A stretch of 64,000 nt of DNA from Parelaphostrongylus tenuis (GCA_019055375.1 JAHQIW010006265.1:1-64000); one strand, 5' to 3'. Shown: positions 38,614-48,920, counted from the stretch's first letter. Program-made: numbers and translations. Notes: generated by a model not told the origin, from the sequence alone.

Positions 38614-38740
38614 CATGCTTGATAATTATTTATGAGCCACGCATGTCAGTGGTCTGTTTAACGAGTTGTCACTGGTTCGTTAAATGGGGCCAATTAACAG
38701 ACCACTGACATGCGTGGCTCAAAAATAATTATCAAACATA
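38614..38740. repeat. Inverted repeat, about 46 bp arms
   Basis: The left arm at 38614-38660 (TGATAATTATTTATGAGCCA then CGCATGTCAGTGGTCTG) is repeated in reverse complement at 38695-38740 with only a few mismatches. The spacer is about 34 bases. It sits directly outside the larger hammerhead palindrome and may be part of the same composite element. Confidence 0.85.
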
Positions 38741-38831
38741 AAGGGTACCTCTGCTATCGACCGCTTTTTACAGACCCGCTCAAAATAATTTAATCTGTTA
38801 AGGATATGACATGTTTTGAGCCGATAGGTTT

Positions 38832-38881
38832 AGTGCTATATAGGCGCCTATTTCGTCCTATTGGGACTCATCAGTAGCACC
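38832..38881 (-). ncRNA. Hammerhead ribozyme, type I with short stem III
   Basis: On the minus strand the order is: stem I 5' arm GGUGCUA (38881-38875), CUGAUGA (38874-38868), stem II GUCC with loop CAAUA and GGAC (38867-38855), GAAA (38854-38851), stem III AUAG with loop GCGC and CUAU, cleavage-site A (38839), and stem I 3' arm UAGCACU (38838-38832). Stem I pairs over seven bases with one G-U. Stems II and III are four perfect pairs each. Every invariant core base of the hammerhead consensus is present. The predicted cut is after AUA. RNA self-cleavage of this kind serves processing of PLE and retrozyme transcripts. The activity itself is inferred. Confidence 0.85.
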
Positions 38882-38976
38882 CTCCCTCGGTTCCGTCGAT
38901 CCCTTGAGGTTAAATAACCTACTTAATAACCTATAACCTGATATTTAACCTCAAGGGATCGACGGAACCGAGGGAG

Positions 38977-39026
38977 GGTGCTACTGATGAGTCCCGATAG
39001 GACGAAATAGGCGCTTATATAGCACT
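38977..39026 (+). ncRNA. Hammerhead ribozyme, type I with short stem III (opposed copy)
   Basis: Plus strand: stem I 5' arm GGUGCUA (38977-38983), CUGAUGA (38984-38990), stem II GUCC/loop CGAUA/GGAC (38991-39003), GAAA (39004-39007), stem III AUAG/loop GCGC/UUAU, cleavage-site A (39019), stem I 3' arm UAGCACU (39020-39026). It differs from the minus-strand copy at only two of 50 positions. One is in loop II (A to G). The other turns a G-C pair of stem III into G-U. Both keep the fold. In a full-length transcript this ribozyme could instead pair with the other palindrome arm, so folding order should matter. Confidence 0.85.
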
Positions 39027-39639
39027 AGACCTATCGGCTCAAAACATGTCATATCCTTATCAGATAAAGGGTAACTTCAAAGCTGTCTTCCCATTTGGGC
39101 TTGCTAGGCTAATGTTCTCATTATCTGGTCTACAACAAATGATGCTTACTTATTTAGACAGATTTTCTCGTTTGGATAAGTTTCATTTCTCATTGTGTGA
39201 AAAATACATCGATGACCTCATCTTTACATGTAGCCGAAAGGTGTGCATCATGTAGTAGGTGTAGATTTATATAGAAGTTATCTTATCTACTGTTTTCAAT
39301 TCTAGCTCTAAGCATTCAACGTAGTAGGTGAGAATGTTCAAAACCTTACCGGGGTTGACACAGCGGAAAACGTCACAGATATACTTACTCTCCGGCGGTG
39401 TCGCTTGCTTCAACAAAGACCCATGCCTCACACTGGACCCTACTTTATACCAGGAATGGGGAGACCTTGTTTATGATGATGGCATATGATGATGTTTTAT
39501 CATCATTTCTTCACTAAAAACTGAAAAAAATAGAAGAACTTTCACTGGAAAATTTTAATGACCTAGTATCACGTACTAGCTATGAAGAACACCACCCCAT
39601 CCTTGCTACAAAGCAAAATTCAGTCTGTGGCGTGGACCA

Positions 39640-39690
39640 CTGATGAAGCGGGTAGCACCTCCGAAACGTACGTATGACTTTGACGTCTCA
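39640..39690 (+). repeat. Decayed hammerhead-like core
   Basis: CUGAUGA (39640-39646), a stem II with GGGU:ACCU pairing, and GAAAC (39663-39667) are present. The sequence after it (GUACGUAUGAC) does not pair with GUGGACCA upstream, so stem I is lost. Probably inactive. Confidence 0.45.
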
Positions 39691-39896
39691 ATCTCGGTAA
39701 GGCTTTAAACATTCTCACATGCTAAATTGAATGTTTAGTGAAGTTTAAGAATACTGGATAAGATGGAAATAGATTTCTGCATATTCACTATCAGCAGTAA
39801 TCCATGGACTGAAAAGTTAGCGATAGCACATTATTAGGTACTGTCACCATATACAACGTCTCCCCATCCACGCTCTAAAGCAGGGTTTAGTGTGGG

Positions 39897-39950
39897 GTGT
39901 GAGCACTGATGAAGCGGGTGACACCGCGGAAATATGTTTGGCTCTCACGC
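39897..39950 (+). ncRNA. Hammerhead-ribozyme-like motif
   Basis: CUGAUGA at 39906-39912 is followed by a strong stem II (GCGG, loop, CCGC within 39914-39927) and GAAA (39929-39932). The flanks GUGUGAGCA and UGGCUCUCAC can pair as stem I, with one bulged G and one U-U mismatch. Stem III is minimal (AUAUGU), as in dimer-acting PLE hammerheads. All core bases are present; the bulged stem I lowers confidence in activity. Confidence 0.5.
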
Positions 39951-40139
39951 ATCAACCTTTATAAGGCTTCAAACATTTTCACAGACTATAGCGTACACTT
40001 ATAATTTCTTCTGACCAAACTGTCACCAAATGTAAAACGTATTACCCGAATAATTGGAAATGATTCGACAAAGTGCGTTCTCTAGGGTCTGAGGAAGGAG
40101 ACTTCGCAACAAACTAAACCACTGAATTTGGGAGGAAAA

Positions 40140-40560
40140 ATGCCCATGCAAGTTTTAATCAAGAAATGGGCGCACCTTTACGCCGACTGTTTTTATAGAC
40201 CTCGCTTGAAACAATGTATAATCCTGCAATATATCATGGGCGTTTCATTAGGTGCTATGGCACTTTTGCAGTGACACTTCTTTCGGTGTTGCAGCCTTTT
40301 CAGTAGGACGGTGCCTTTCGGTTCAGCTGATCCCTTGCAGGAAGATAAACCTCCTACATTATAGAGGCATATATATGTAAGGGGTCTATCCTTCTGTAAA
40401 GGATTGACTTAACTAATAGACATCATGATACTGTTGAAGCTGCAATGTTGAGAGACGTGTCCTGTGTAAGTACCATAGTACAGTTATGTAACAGACATCA
40501 TGAAAGGCTGAAGATATGTTACCAAAAAAAAAAACAGTTTGTACGATATCTTCAATATGC
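40140..40560 (-). repeat. Decayed relative of the hammerhead palindrome element
   Basis: 40180-40360 aligns with 38760-38930: TTTTTATAGACC.CGCT, AATCCTGCAA for AATCTGTTAA, ATTAGGTGCTA, GGTTC.GCTGATCCCTTG and AAATAACCT-like blocks keep their order. The hammerhead core on the minus strand has decayed: CUGAUGA has become CUGAAAA and stem II is broken. The distal part 40480-40560 also matches 37060-37125. This shows the 38.6 kb element belongs to a dispersed family. Confidence 0.5.
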
Positions 40561-40727
40561 GTGGCAAGGTCTAGTGAAAGTCATCTTTCGATTTTCCTTC
40601 CTAATTTTTTCGCCCAGTTTTCTCTATTAAATCGTAATTGTGGTCAGTGAGCTCAAACTTTTAAGTATTACAATTTTAGGACAGTAAGAAATACTGAACT
40701 AGTACGCCAAATAATCAAATGGGCCTA

Positions 40728-40790
40728 CTTATAGAGCCCCATACACGTGTTTCGACCTTGACGGTCTCGTCAGTCTAAACTAGTAGTTTT
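40728..40790 (-). ncRNA. CUGACGA-type hammerhead-like PLE end
   Basis: On the minus strand CUGACGA (40773-40767) is followed by a perfect stem II, GACC with loop GUCAA and GGUC (40766-40754), then GAAA (40753-40750) and ACGUGU. Core and stem II fit the hammerhead consensus well. A stem I partner is not obvious for the flank GUUUAGA, so the full fold is unproven. Related copies lie at 9717 (minus), 10190 (plus) and 60170 (plus). Confidence 0.45.
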
Positions 40791-41234
40791 CGCTCTTTCA
40801 AACATCAAAATCTGTATGAACTGCTTGATTTGTTCTTGACATAACAGTATCTTTCTAAATTTACTAGGCCTCACCCTCAAAACACCTAATACTCGACGTT
40901 TGCGTTCTTTATGATTGGGAACTGGTCGTACTTGATTCCGACAGCTTCAAGCGTCATCAATGTGTCTCCTTTTCAATCATTTGAGGAGACATGACAGCGT
41001 TCAAACGAACACCTCATGCATTTTGACTGGCTGAATTCATTACCTGACTCGTCAAGAGTCCCATAGCGGGAATACATTTTTTTCTTCTTCTTGATCAATT
41101 TTCAAGCTTGTATCTATAGCCCGAATGCCATTAATATGAACTAGATCCGCAGATCCAGCAGTTTCGCCATCACTAGTGGACGGATGAAAAAAATTGAGTG
41201 AGTGCTGAAATTGGATTTAACAAGTTCAGCTCTA

Positions 41235-42112
41235 GTTTTCCGCTTGACGGGAGAAATCAAGAAACGATCTCCTTCGCTGCACAAGAAATCTTCGTAGATG
41301 TGCTAGTGATCATTCGAAAAACTCAAATCCTAAAACAGTGCATTACACGCTCGTTTCTTGAAAACTCATTCTTCAGCGCTGCAGCATAGAAAAGTGAAAC
41401 TATGCTTTACACGCGCCGCCCTTTTCTATCACCACCGCGCATATATAACGAAATTCTTTTCTCGAACTGCTGATAACCTTGCGATGGTTCAAATATCGAT
41501 AAAATCGAAAACTATAAATATGCTCCTTTGTAAATTTTTTTGCTGCGCTGCGGCAGGTAGAAAAAATTTGTGTTTGACACACGCATATTTCCCCATGACG
41601 CATTCCCTCACTTGAATTTTACGCAGCCATTTGATAGCGTGAACTTCGGCGATTCCAATGCTGTGTTTATTTTCTAAAAATACCGTTTCACTGCAGAGTA
41701 GTTTTGAAAATAAGTTCGAGTTTCACATATGTTGCGCATTTGCTTGTCGGCTAGTGTGTGTGCTGGCCGTGGATCAATAGGGCGATCAGGAGACGAGACA
41801 GACGCGTTTCACTTGTAAGTGCGATTTTTACTATTGAATTCAAATTTCTTCACTGCTCTGGAAAAGAACTCCAGGTAAAAATATATGACTCTGATACCCA
41901 AAAAATTCCTCTACGCTCATTTGCTTCTCTTACTTCCAGCGAATTATAGGCGTGACAAAATAAAGCGCGAGGTTAATAGGGAATATGATTCAATTTTCAA
42001 ATGCTACAGCGCTGTGAAAAGACCTTTCCAAAAATAAACATATAACAGCCCGAGACATAAGTTTTCGATGGTTACTCACAATCTCACGATAATTCTTTTG
42101 GTTTTTTAGTAT
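41235..42112. mobile_element. Fold-back (long terminal inverted repeat) element, copy 1
   Basis: The left end has TTCCGCTTGACGG, AAGAAACGATCTCCTTCGCTG and GTGATCATTCGAAAAACTC. The right end (about 42058-42110) has TTTTCGATGGTTACTCACAA and TCTCACGATAATTCTTTTGG, which read in reverse complement matches the left-end pattern of the family (CATGAGAGTGTTAGTAATCA). Internally GCGCTGC.GCA with TTTACACGCG-like blocks occurs twice. No transposase is present, so it is non-autonomous. Its superfamily is not evident. Confidence 0.55.
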
Positions 42113-42164
42113 TTTTACTGCCTATTTCGGAGTGTTGTGTTGTTTCATTTATACCTAAGAGAAC

Positions 42165-42270
42165 TGAGAGCAGAAATACGACCTCAGACGGGAGTCGAAC
42201 CAGCGTTTCATCGATACCGGGGACGCGTGCTACCACCACACGACCGAGATACATTCGCGCCATCACTTAT
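42165..42270 (-). other. tRNA-like sequence (perfect B box)
   Basis: On the minus strand GGTTCGACTCC (42201-42191) is a perfect B box. Upstream, TCGTGTGGTGGTAGCACGCG gives a D-arm (GTGT:GCAC) and A-box-like region. The anticodon stem pairs poorly. It shares the string GTAGCACGCG, and the T-arm TTCGACTCCCG, with the site at 49920-49992. The two probably descend from one tRNA-derived short interspersed element rather than working tRNA genes. Confidence 0.4.
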
Positions 42271-42279
42271 TCTTCAATA

Positions 42280-43475
42280 TCACATGATAACTGTCAACCA
42301 CCAACCTTTAACAGGTTTTGTCGGGTGTTGAAAACCGACATTTTCTACAAGTAATTAAGCATACACGACAAATTTTCCAAAAATTTGTTCCAGATTTCAT
42401 TGATTGTGACAGTTTCAATATGTGTGTTTGTATCATTTGGAAATATCATCATTAACACATGGACACTTTTTCGTTGGCGAAAGAACAGGTATGAAAGAAC
42501 AAATTTATTACTATCGATTACTCAAAAGAGATTAAGCCGTAAGATGTAAAGAACTTTTGAGAGCTTAGCACACATACGCAGAGAAACTGTCACAAACGAG
42601 GATTTTTCTTCAGCATTCATAATAAGTCACTGTTATGCAGATATGATTTATCAAAGTAATCAATATGGCATATTGCGAAGTTCAGACCATATCGTTGTCA
42701 TCAATTAGCGGCCTCATATAGCAACAATAATCCATGATCATTTCAAGTAATTTCACCTTGAAGTTGTATGAGATAATACTTGGAAAATTGTGAGTGGACC
42801 ACCACCTTTATGAAATTCCGATCTTTATTACACAAAGTAAAGCAGAGTAACTATTACTGCCTGAGAGAGGGATTTTTCAAGAAGGCATTTATGTGCACAA
42901 CCGCTCCGTAGATGTGATTTGACAACGTCATTGTGAATACACTCCATTGAAAAACGTATTGAATTTACTACATGTTTCAGAGCATCGATATCGTCAAATA
43001 TCCACAGTCAACAAAAAAACTTATTCGTCTTCTCTTTAGTCTCTTTTTTCTGCATAACGGCCATTTGCATTCAGCAGCTCATTGCAAATCTCGTACTATT
43101 TTCTGGCAACACAACGCTATACAACGTGCTTATGCAAATAGTGAGATTCGTACGTCATCGTTAAGAGTTGTCATAAAATTCCTGTTCCAAAGAATACTTT
43201 GAACTAATCAAGTTTTGCATCCGTACGGGGTGATGGTGACTCATCTGGTAAGATAGGAAGAACACTAGCTTGAGATACTTAACTGCGCAGTAAGCGTTCA
43301 CATTGAAAATGTGCAACTCTTTTCCTCAATCGGGCAAGGATAGTTGAAGAGTCCTCTTTTGCTAGACGAAAGCTTCCAATTAGGCAATTAAGCAATTTAA
43401 AAATAATGAAAGGATGTACTTGTTTATGAGGAAGGTATTCCTACAGCGGTGTAATACCGCAAATAAAACTTTTCA
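42280..43475. other. No gene recognised
   Basis: About 1.2 kb of AT-rich sequence between two fold-back copies. A 76-codon frame at 42972-43202 shows no motif and no splice context. Nothing else was recognised. Confidence 0.5.
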
Positions 43476-43479
43476 CACT

Positions 43480-44570
43480 CGTTGCACGCTTATATTATGA
43501 TCGCGCTTATATTTCGCTGGACCGAGCTTCTTTCTTAATCATTTCTAATGATTATGAAGTGCAAATCTCGCAAATTTCGAAAGTGCACTTGCTTCCTAGA
43601 AAAGGCCCTCTAGAAACGCTGTAACATGAAAAATAAACTGTGATTCTTACGCGCTGCGCTTTATCACGCCCATTCTTCGCAGGATAAAGCTCGTTTTTCA
43701 GACTACTAGTAACTGTTCGACAACGTAAATTTCAAAGATTTCAAAAATCTGCTGAACGTTTGAGGAAGAACTTCTACGGTGGTACATCAGGAAATTGAAA
43801 TTGTGCTTCACATGCGTCACATGTTTTGAAATTGTAGGAAAAACTTTGCTCGATCGTTTTAGAGTTTGCGATTTCCATTTTTGTTTTATACTGCCAAATA
43901 AACCCGTTACGCAAAGCATATCAACGAGTAGAGGGATTCTTCGAGCATCAGAGTCATATGCGCTAACTGAATTTTCTCCAAAGAAGTTAAGGATCTTAGG
44001 TTTAGCAACAAGAATTACATCTCAATGTAAGTCGCGCCTGCGTGGTCCGCCGATCCACAGCCACTCACAAACACCCTGGCCAACAAGCAATGTGCGACAT
44101 GTGTTTGAAGCTCAATATCATTCTCCCTGCTACAGTGCAGTGAAACGGTTTTTTTAGAAAGCGAGGGCACTGTTGGAGAAGTCGAAACTTACCCTATCGA
44201 ATATTACTTATAGTCTGAAGAAGTAACTCTGTCATGAAAGAAATATGCGTTTATGAAGCATGCGTCTTTTCACCATAGTGTTTTGAAAAGGTCTCTAAGC
44301 AGCAAGTCTATTTTCGATTGTTCAGGATTTGCGGTATGAAAAGACTGTTGTTAGCTTAAGCGAAGAGCTTTGTCTTACGAATGGTACGCGTGATATCGGG
44401 AAGCGCGTATGAAACACATTTTTTGCCGCAATGCCGTAATGTAAATTTTCTAAAATACAAGTATATTTATGAAACTCCGTGAATCAAGCTCTTGAATGAC
44501 TCTAATAGTCTAGTAAAAATTCTTCCCAGCAAAAGAGATTCTTTCGAACATCACTGATCAGCAATAGAAA
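43480..44570. mobile_element. Fold-back element, copy 2
   Basis: Left arm (about 43495-43660): ATTTCGCTGGACCGAGCTTC, TTAATCATTTCTAATGATTA, then AAACGCTGTAACATG. Right arm (about 44395-44550), in reverse complement: CTTTTGCTGGGAAGAATTTT, GACTATTAGAGTCATTC, then GCATTGCGGC and GTGTTTCATACGCGC. The arms are diverged but keep block order with copies 1, 3, 4 and 5. The interior contains the open frames 43795-44157 (plus) and 43698-43919 (minus), which show no transposase motif and I leave uncalled. Confidence 0.5.
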
Positions 44571-45002
44571 AGAACCAAATGTGCATTTTGCGGAGGTGTG
44601 ATGGCGCAGTGGCAGGTGATACAGTAAACCATAAAAACGAATTGATAAGCAAAGTGATGATTTAATTCCTTTTCCAACATTCTCCTGCAGTCAGTCAACT
44701 GAAAGCCCAAAAACGCTTTAGCTTAGTTACCTTCAGGACCTCAAGGCGATTCGTCTCGACCAACATGCTACAACATTCATAAAGGATACAAAATTCTCAT
44801 GACCAGACGAAAGCAAAAGTGGAATGTTTGAGGGCCTTGTAATGGTTGTATGCGAAATAGCGGTTTGGGTGGTAGAAGTACTGGGGTCTATAGAAATGCA
44901 GCAAATGAATTGAAATCCATAGTACTCCATTACGGATTCATCAACAACAATCATTTTGTACTCGTACGAGTATTGCGGCGAGAGAAATTAGTGAAAAAAG
45001 GG

Positions 45003-45871
45003 TTCTTTCTGATTAGGAGGAGCAAATGAAAAACCGATCTCATTCGCTGGAAAGGAATTTTTCTTAGGAGTCTTCGTGACCAATAGAAAGCTGAGACTTG
45101 AGGCTACAGCCCACGTCACCGGGTTTTCAAAGCACCCCTACATAACGCTGTAGCATTCAGATCAAAAATTATGTTCCATATTTGCCCTTCGCCCTCATTT
45201 TCATCACGCGTATAGTTCGTGGAAGCCGAAGAGCATATTAGTGGATAGAAAAGTTTTCGTAGTATCTTAGCCATTCGTTCTATGTAGAGTGTCTTTCGAA
45301 GTGGAAGAAAAATTCCCAATTGAATAGCTATATATCGATCATCCCGCCTCGCTCCGCCTTCTGACACGCCCACTGCCATGGCCGTCGCCTTGCCGATTAG
45401 CTAGCTAACCGGTCGACGACTAGACGACCCACCAGGCGTGTCTGGCCTCACCCCTGGCCCCGCCTTCACAAATTACGCCTGTCCTTAGATAGATGATCGC
45501 GATAGTGATTGGGATGATAGTGGTAGTGATGGTAGTGGTAGTGATGATAGTGATAGTGGCCACAGTGATAGTGGCGATAGCGACAGTGATGATAGTGGTC
45601 ATAGTGATAACGGCGGTAGTGAGAGTAATCATACTGATAGTGATCATGCTGGAAGTGATAATAGTGATAATGATGGCAGTGATATGTTGATGGTGATAGT
45701 GATGACAGTGTAGAGATGGTAGTGATAGTGATGATAGTGATAGTGATCATAGTGCTAGTTGTGGAAGTGATAGTAATGATATTGATAGTGATGATAGCGG
45801 TCATAGTCCTAGTGGCGGTAATGATAGTGATGATAGCGATAGTGACGGTGATAGTGATAATGATAGTCAAC

Positions 45872-45903
<32 letters not shown>

Positions 45904-46805
45904 CATAATTGCCATCATTATTCTCATTATCGTTATCACTGTTATCATTGTCGTTATTATCATCAATATTATCTTTACCAATGTTATCATAATAATGATA
46001 ATGATAATGGTAGCTCTCCTTATCACTATCAATGTCACTACCATTATCGCTATCACTACTATCACCACAGCCACTATCACTACCGTTACTATCACTATCA
46101 CCACTATCAGTATGATCACTATCACTGCCTCCACTATCACTACGATCATTTGTTCACTATCAGTGCCACCGCTATCACTATGATCACTACCACTATCATC
46201 CCAATCACCATCGCGATCATCTATCGAGGGACGGACGTGATTGGTGGGGGCGCAGCCAGGGGTGGCGCCAGACAGGCCAGGTGGGCCCTCCTGTCCTCAA
46301 CCGGTTTAACAACCTGCCAAAAATGTAAAACTTGATCTAATTTTCCCTGCTAAGCCGTATTTCCAGAAAATAAGCACATCGCTAAAGGACATTGCGTTAT
46401 AAGATGATTACTACTGGTCTGCAGAAGAATCTCTGTCCGACAAGGTTAAAGGCGCAAATCAAAAGAATAAAGGAGATCAAAAGATCAAAAAAGCTTTGTG
46501 AAAGTCAGACATATTTTTGAGTTCTTTGAAGCTTGTGCTGTCGTTTCAGTACTTACACTCTGAGGAAGGAGTTTTGTCCAGCGAAATATAAGCGAGATAA
46601 GAGAAAAAAACACGTGGTTCTATAAAGCATGACTTTGTCTTGAATGTCACAGCGTTATAAAGGGATGTTTTCATAGACCGGTGAAGCTCCAGAAGGGACT
46701 GTAGCCAGCAATCTAAGCTTTCCAATGATGCCTAACATTCCCTTGAAAGTTCTTGTTCAGCGAATGAGATCAATATATCATTTGTTCCTTACAGTCAGAA
46801 AAAAA
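45003..46805. mobile_element. Fold-back element, copy 3, with a palindromic microsatellite core
   Basis: Terminal block TTCTTTCTGATTAGGAGG, AAAAACCGATCTCATTCGCT and GGAAAGGAATTTTTCTTAGG at 45003-45070 is mirrored at 46735-46805 (GAAAGTTCTTGTTCAGCGAA, TGAGAT, CTTACAGTCAGAA). A second matching layer is GGCTACAGCCCACGTCACCG with CATAACGCTGTAGCATTCAG near 45105-45155, against 46636-46710. A third is CCACCAGGCGTGTCTGGCCT, CACCCCTGGC near 45430-45460, against 46245-46285. The whole 1.8 kb can fold back on itself. Its centre is the microsatellite listed next. It encodes no transposase. Confidence 0.7.
45487..46225. repeat. Palindromic GATAGT/ACTATC microsatellite
   Basis: The left half (45495-45870) is an imperfect tandem array of GATAGT/GATGATAGT units. 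A middle part (45871-46010) is built of CATTAT/TTATCA units. The right half (46020-46225) is the reverse complement of the left (CACTAT units). The outermost blocks match almost exactly: GATGATCGCGATAGTGATTG at 45492 against CAATCACCATCGCGATCATC near 46203. Long hydrophobic frames through it on both strands (for example 45466-46149 minus and 45716-46183 plus, rich in Ile, Val, Thr and Met) are a by-product of the repeat and not genes. Confidence 0.9.
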
Positions 46806-47475
46806 AAACCGAGAAAACTTTACTAGTCAAACAACTAGTGATTGAAACTACAAATACTGTAAGATTACTATCTTTCAGTACTTCTGAAGCGAATCTTTTC
46901 AGTATTTTCCGATGTCTTCACTCTCCATCCTCGTGGAAGCGTGCTCAATATTTGTTCTCAGTTCTGAGCTCCGGAATGAAGTTAAGCTGTTGTTTGCCAA
47001 AGAACCTGTTGATTAAGCGAATATTCAACAGGGTTGGAACTGTAGCTCACGGCTAGACTACTGAATTGCAGTTTGATCAAATACTTGTCATAAACATGCA
47101 GTTTGTTCTGATTCCTTATATGGAGCTCTTCTCACATTAATTCATAGTTTTCTGAAAATGAAGTAATCGGATACTTGTTTGTTTTTTTATCACCCTCTCA
47201 ATCAATCATTCAATATCCGCTTAAGATTTAGATAGAATATAGAATATTTTTTTCTGTTCGGAGTGCTTAAAAAGCAGTGATTAGAGGTGCATTCTAGTGC
47301 ACACGTAGTTTTTGTTTGAACTCCAAACCAATGGGCTTGGCAAGTGTTTTTTTTTGTCCATGATCAAAAAGCTTCTCCCACTTATTCCATACTCCGATGT
47401 GATTTTTCTAACTGCATAGAGTCGAATCCAGTGGAGCACTGCTTCATTGGGAATTCGCACTTAGTATTGCACTTA
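46806..47475. other. No gene recognised
   Basis: About 0.67 kb between a fold-back copy and an RTE fragment. A 72-codon frame at 46838-47056 shows no motif. Nothing else was recognised. Confidence 0.5.
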
Positions 47476-47479
47476 GAGT

Positions 47480-48205
47480 AGGATTCACCTGTATAACTGT
47501 CGTCTCATTGATCGTCGAGTGACTCGAGCGGGTAACAACAACTCTTCCATTTTTCCCTATCGCGTGCAAGAGTAGCCCAGTAGGGTCCTCCTCGTTCTAG
47601 GAATTCGCTGAGCATAAAATCCTCCTTCTATTGATTTCGTGAAGAAATCGGACCAACGGGTCAGTGGTCTTCCTTTAAAGCGCTTGACGTCGCGAGGAAT
47701 CCAGTCGGTAGCGGCTCTTGTCCATCGGTCGTCGAATCACATAACGTGTCCGGCCCACCTTATTTTCGATATCCTGGCGTGTAGAACGGCGTCTCTGATT
47801 TTCGTTGATCGTTGACGTAGGTCGGAACTTCAAATCCTTTCTCTCATTTGCGAGATACGGGATACTCCTAGCATCGACCTTTCGACTGCGCATTCGATAA
47901 CGCCAAGTGATTTTTCATCCTGCTTACGTAGCGACCAGGTTTCTGCTGCATACGCTGGGACAGGGATAATCGTCGAGTCGAAAAGGTGGGCGCAGAGTCG
48001 GATGTTCTTTGTCCTCTTCACTTCAGCCTTGATGCTCTTAAAAGTTCCCTAAGCCGGTCGTTTCCTCCTGCTCAACTCTGGAGCTAGGTCGTTCATCATG
48101 TTGATATCACGACCTAGATAGACGTAACTGGAGCATTCGGAGATTGTCGTTCCTTTGAGCGTGAATGGGGCGTTCAAACCCATCCGTCCCTCATGATCAG
48201 AGTAG
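47480..48205 (-). mobile_element. RTE-like retrotransposon, 5'-truncated 3' piece (copy A)
   Basis: Non-LTR retrotransposons of this kind encode an APE-type endonuclease and a reverse transcriptase. Only the C-terminal part remains. The minus-strand frame 48021-47830 gives HLFDSTIIPVPAYAAETWSL, RKQDEKSLGVIE and ERSMLGVSR. The next segment, in a shifted frame, gives KIRWAGHVM, FDD, RWTRAATDWIPRDVKRFKGR and RWSDFFTKS (about 47800-47640). These are standard C-terminal landmarks of strongylid RTE-like proteins. It stops abruptly near 48205 within the region after the catalytic domain, a typical 5' truncation. At least one frameshift and one stop are present. Confidence 0.8.
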
Positions 48206-48920
48206 GATTAGTGTAGAATAAGCCGTGATGTATCAAAGTGAAACGTTAAATCAAAAAATTTTCACAGAAAAGAGCAAAAGAGCCTAATTGAAAGTTCAGT
48301 GTAATATATATAACCAGTAAGTGATTGAAATGCGAATAAATATAAACAAGAGAGCATGAAAAATTCAAACACAGTTAGAAAAATAGTATTTCCGACAGCA
48401 TTTGACATTCTCTTTTGAAAATGTAGATTTAAAAAGGATGCATAGACGTGTCTTCATTGCCTATAGCCTTATTGAGGTTATTCTATCATTTTCTACCTTT
48501 ACGAGTGATTATACCATGCTGTAGCGATTATAATCCGATTTTTATTGAAAAATTGCCACATTAGCATTCGAAAGCATCGTGTATCGTGCAAGAAATTCAA
48601 CATTGTTGTCAAGACGTCAACCTATTTGGAACGGCAATATAAATCACTGCGCGCAGTGCAAGTTGCAACCAGCCTGCGATTTTCATAATTTGATCAGGCT
48701 TTATATCCCATTTTTGGAAGATTTTTCAAGTTTGTCGTTTTAGTTTGAGTTTACTTTGATATATCAAGGGTGACTGTGCGCGTTCATATGCTTTTGTAGA
48801 ATATTTATGGAATATATATGCATATATATATGTATATATATACATGTATATGCATATGTATATATATACATGGGTTTTATGTGAGAAAAAAGCCCTGATT
48901 TACTTTGTGATCAGGTTCAT
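48205..48920. other. No gene recognised; AT dinucleotide-rich tract near the end
   Basis: About 0.7 kb of AT-rich sequence. At 48811-48871 lies a tract of ATATAT and GTATATATACATG units that can form several hairpins. No coding signal is visible. Confidence 0.6.

Larger units (their letters stand above)
38790..39067. repeat. Large palindrome carrying two opposed hammerhead ribozymes
   Basis: Arms of about 120 bp (38790-38915 and 38943-39067) are nearly perfect reverse complements, separated by about 27 bases. Matching blocks include AAGGATATGACATGTTTTGA, GCCGATAGG, GGGTGCTA, GGAACCGAGGGAGG and GATCCCTTGAGGTTAAAT. Each arm holds one complete hammerhead, so a transcript of either strand carries one ribozyme in sense. 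A decayed relative of the left half lies at 40170-40360. I infer a small non-autonomous retroelement of the PLE/retrozyme kind, or the inverted ends of a lost PLE. Confidence 0.85.
39310..39990. repeat. Three PLE-type ends, one inverted to the other two
   Basis: A unit with CACTGATGAAGCGGGT, GACACCGC, GGAAA or CGAAAC, then TATG...TTTGAC or GGCTCTCACGCATCAACC, and AAGGCTT.AAACATT.TCACA occurs on the plus strand at 39630-39725 and 39890-39985. A more diverged copy lies on the minus strand at 39325-39430 (GAATGTTCAAAACCTTACC as read on plus). The minus and first plus copies form an inverted repeat of about 400 bp overall. They look like terminal regions of related PLEs. Confidence 0.6.

Noticed and set aside
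39046..39255. Frame with KYIDDLIFTC (YIDD at 39204-39215) next to a hammerhead, as a possible PLE reverse transcriptase
   Set aside because: No other reverse-transcriptase block (such as MGQRLAP) is found near it, and a lone YIDD can occur by chance.
45466..46183. Long Ile/Val/Thr/Met-rich open frames on both strands (up to 227 codons)
   Set aside because: They arise from the GATAGT/CACTAT microsatellite, which lacks stops in several frames; composition is purely repetitive.
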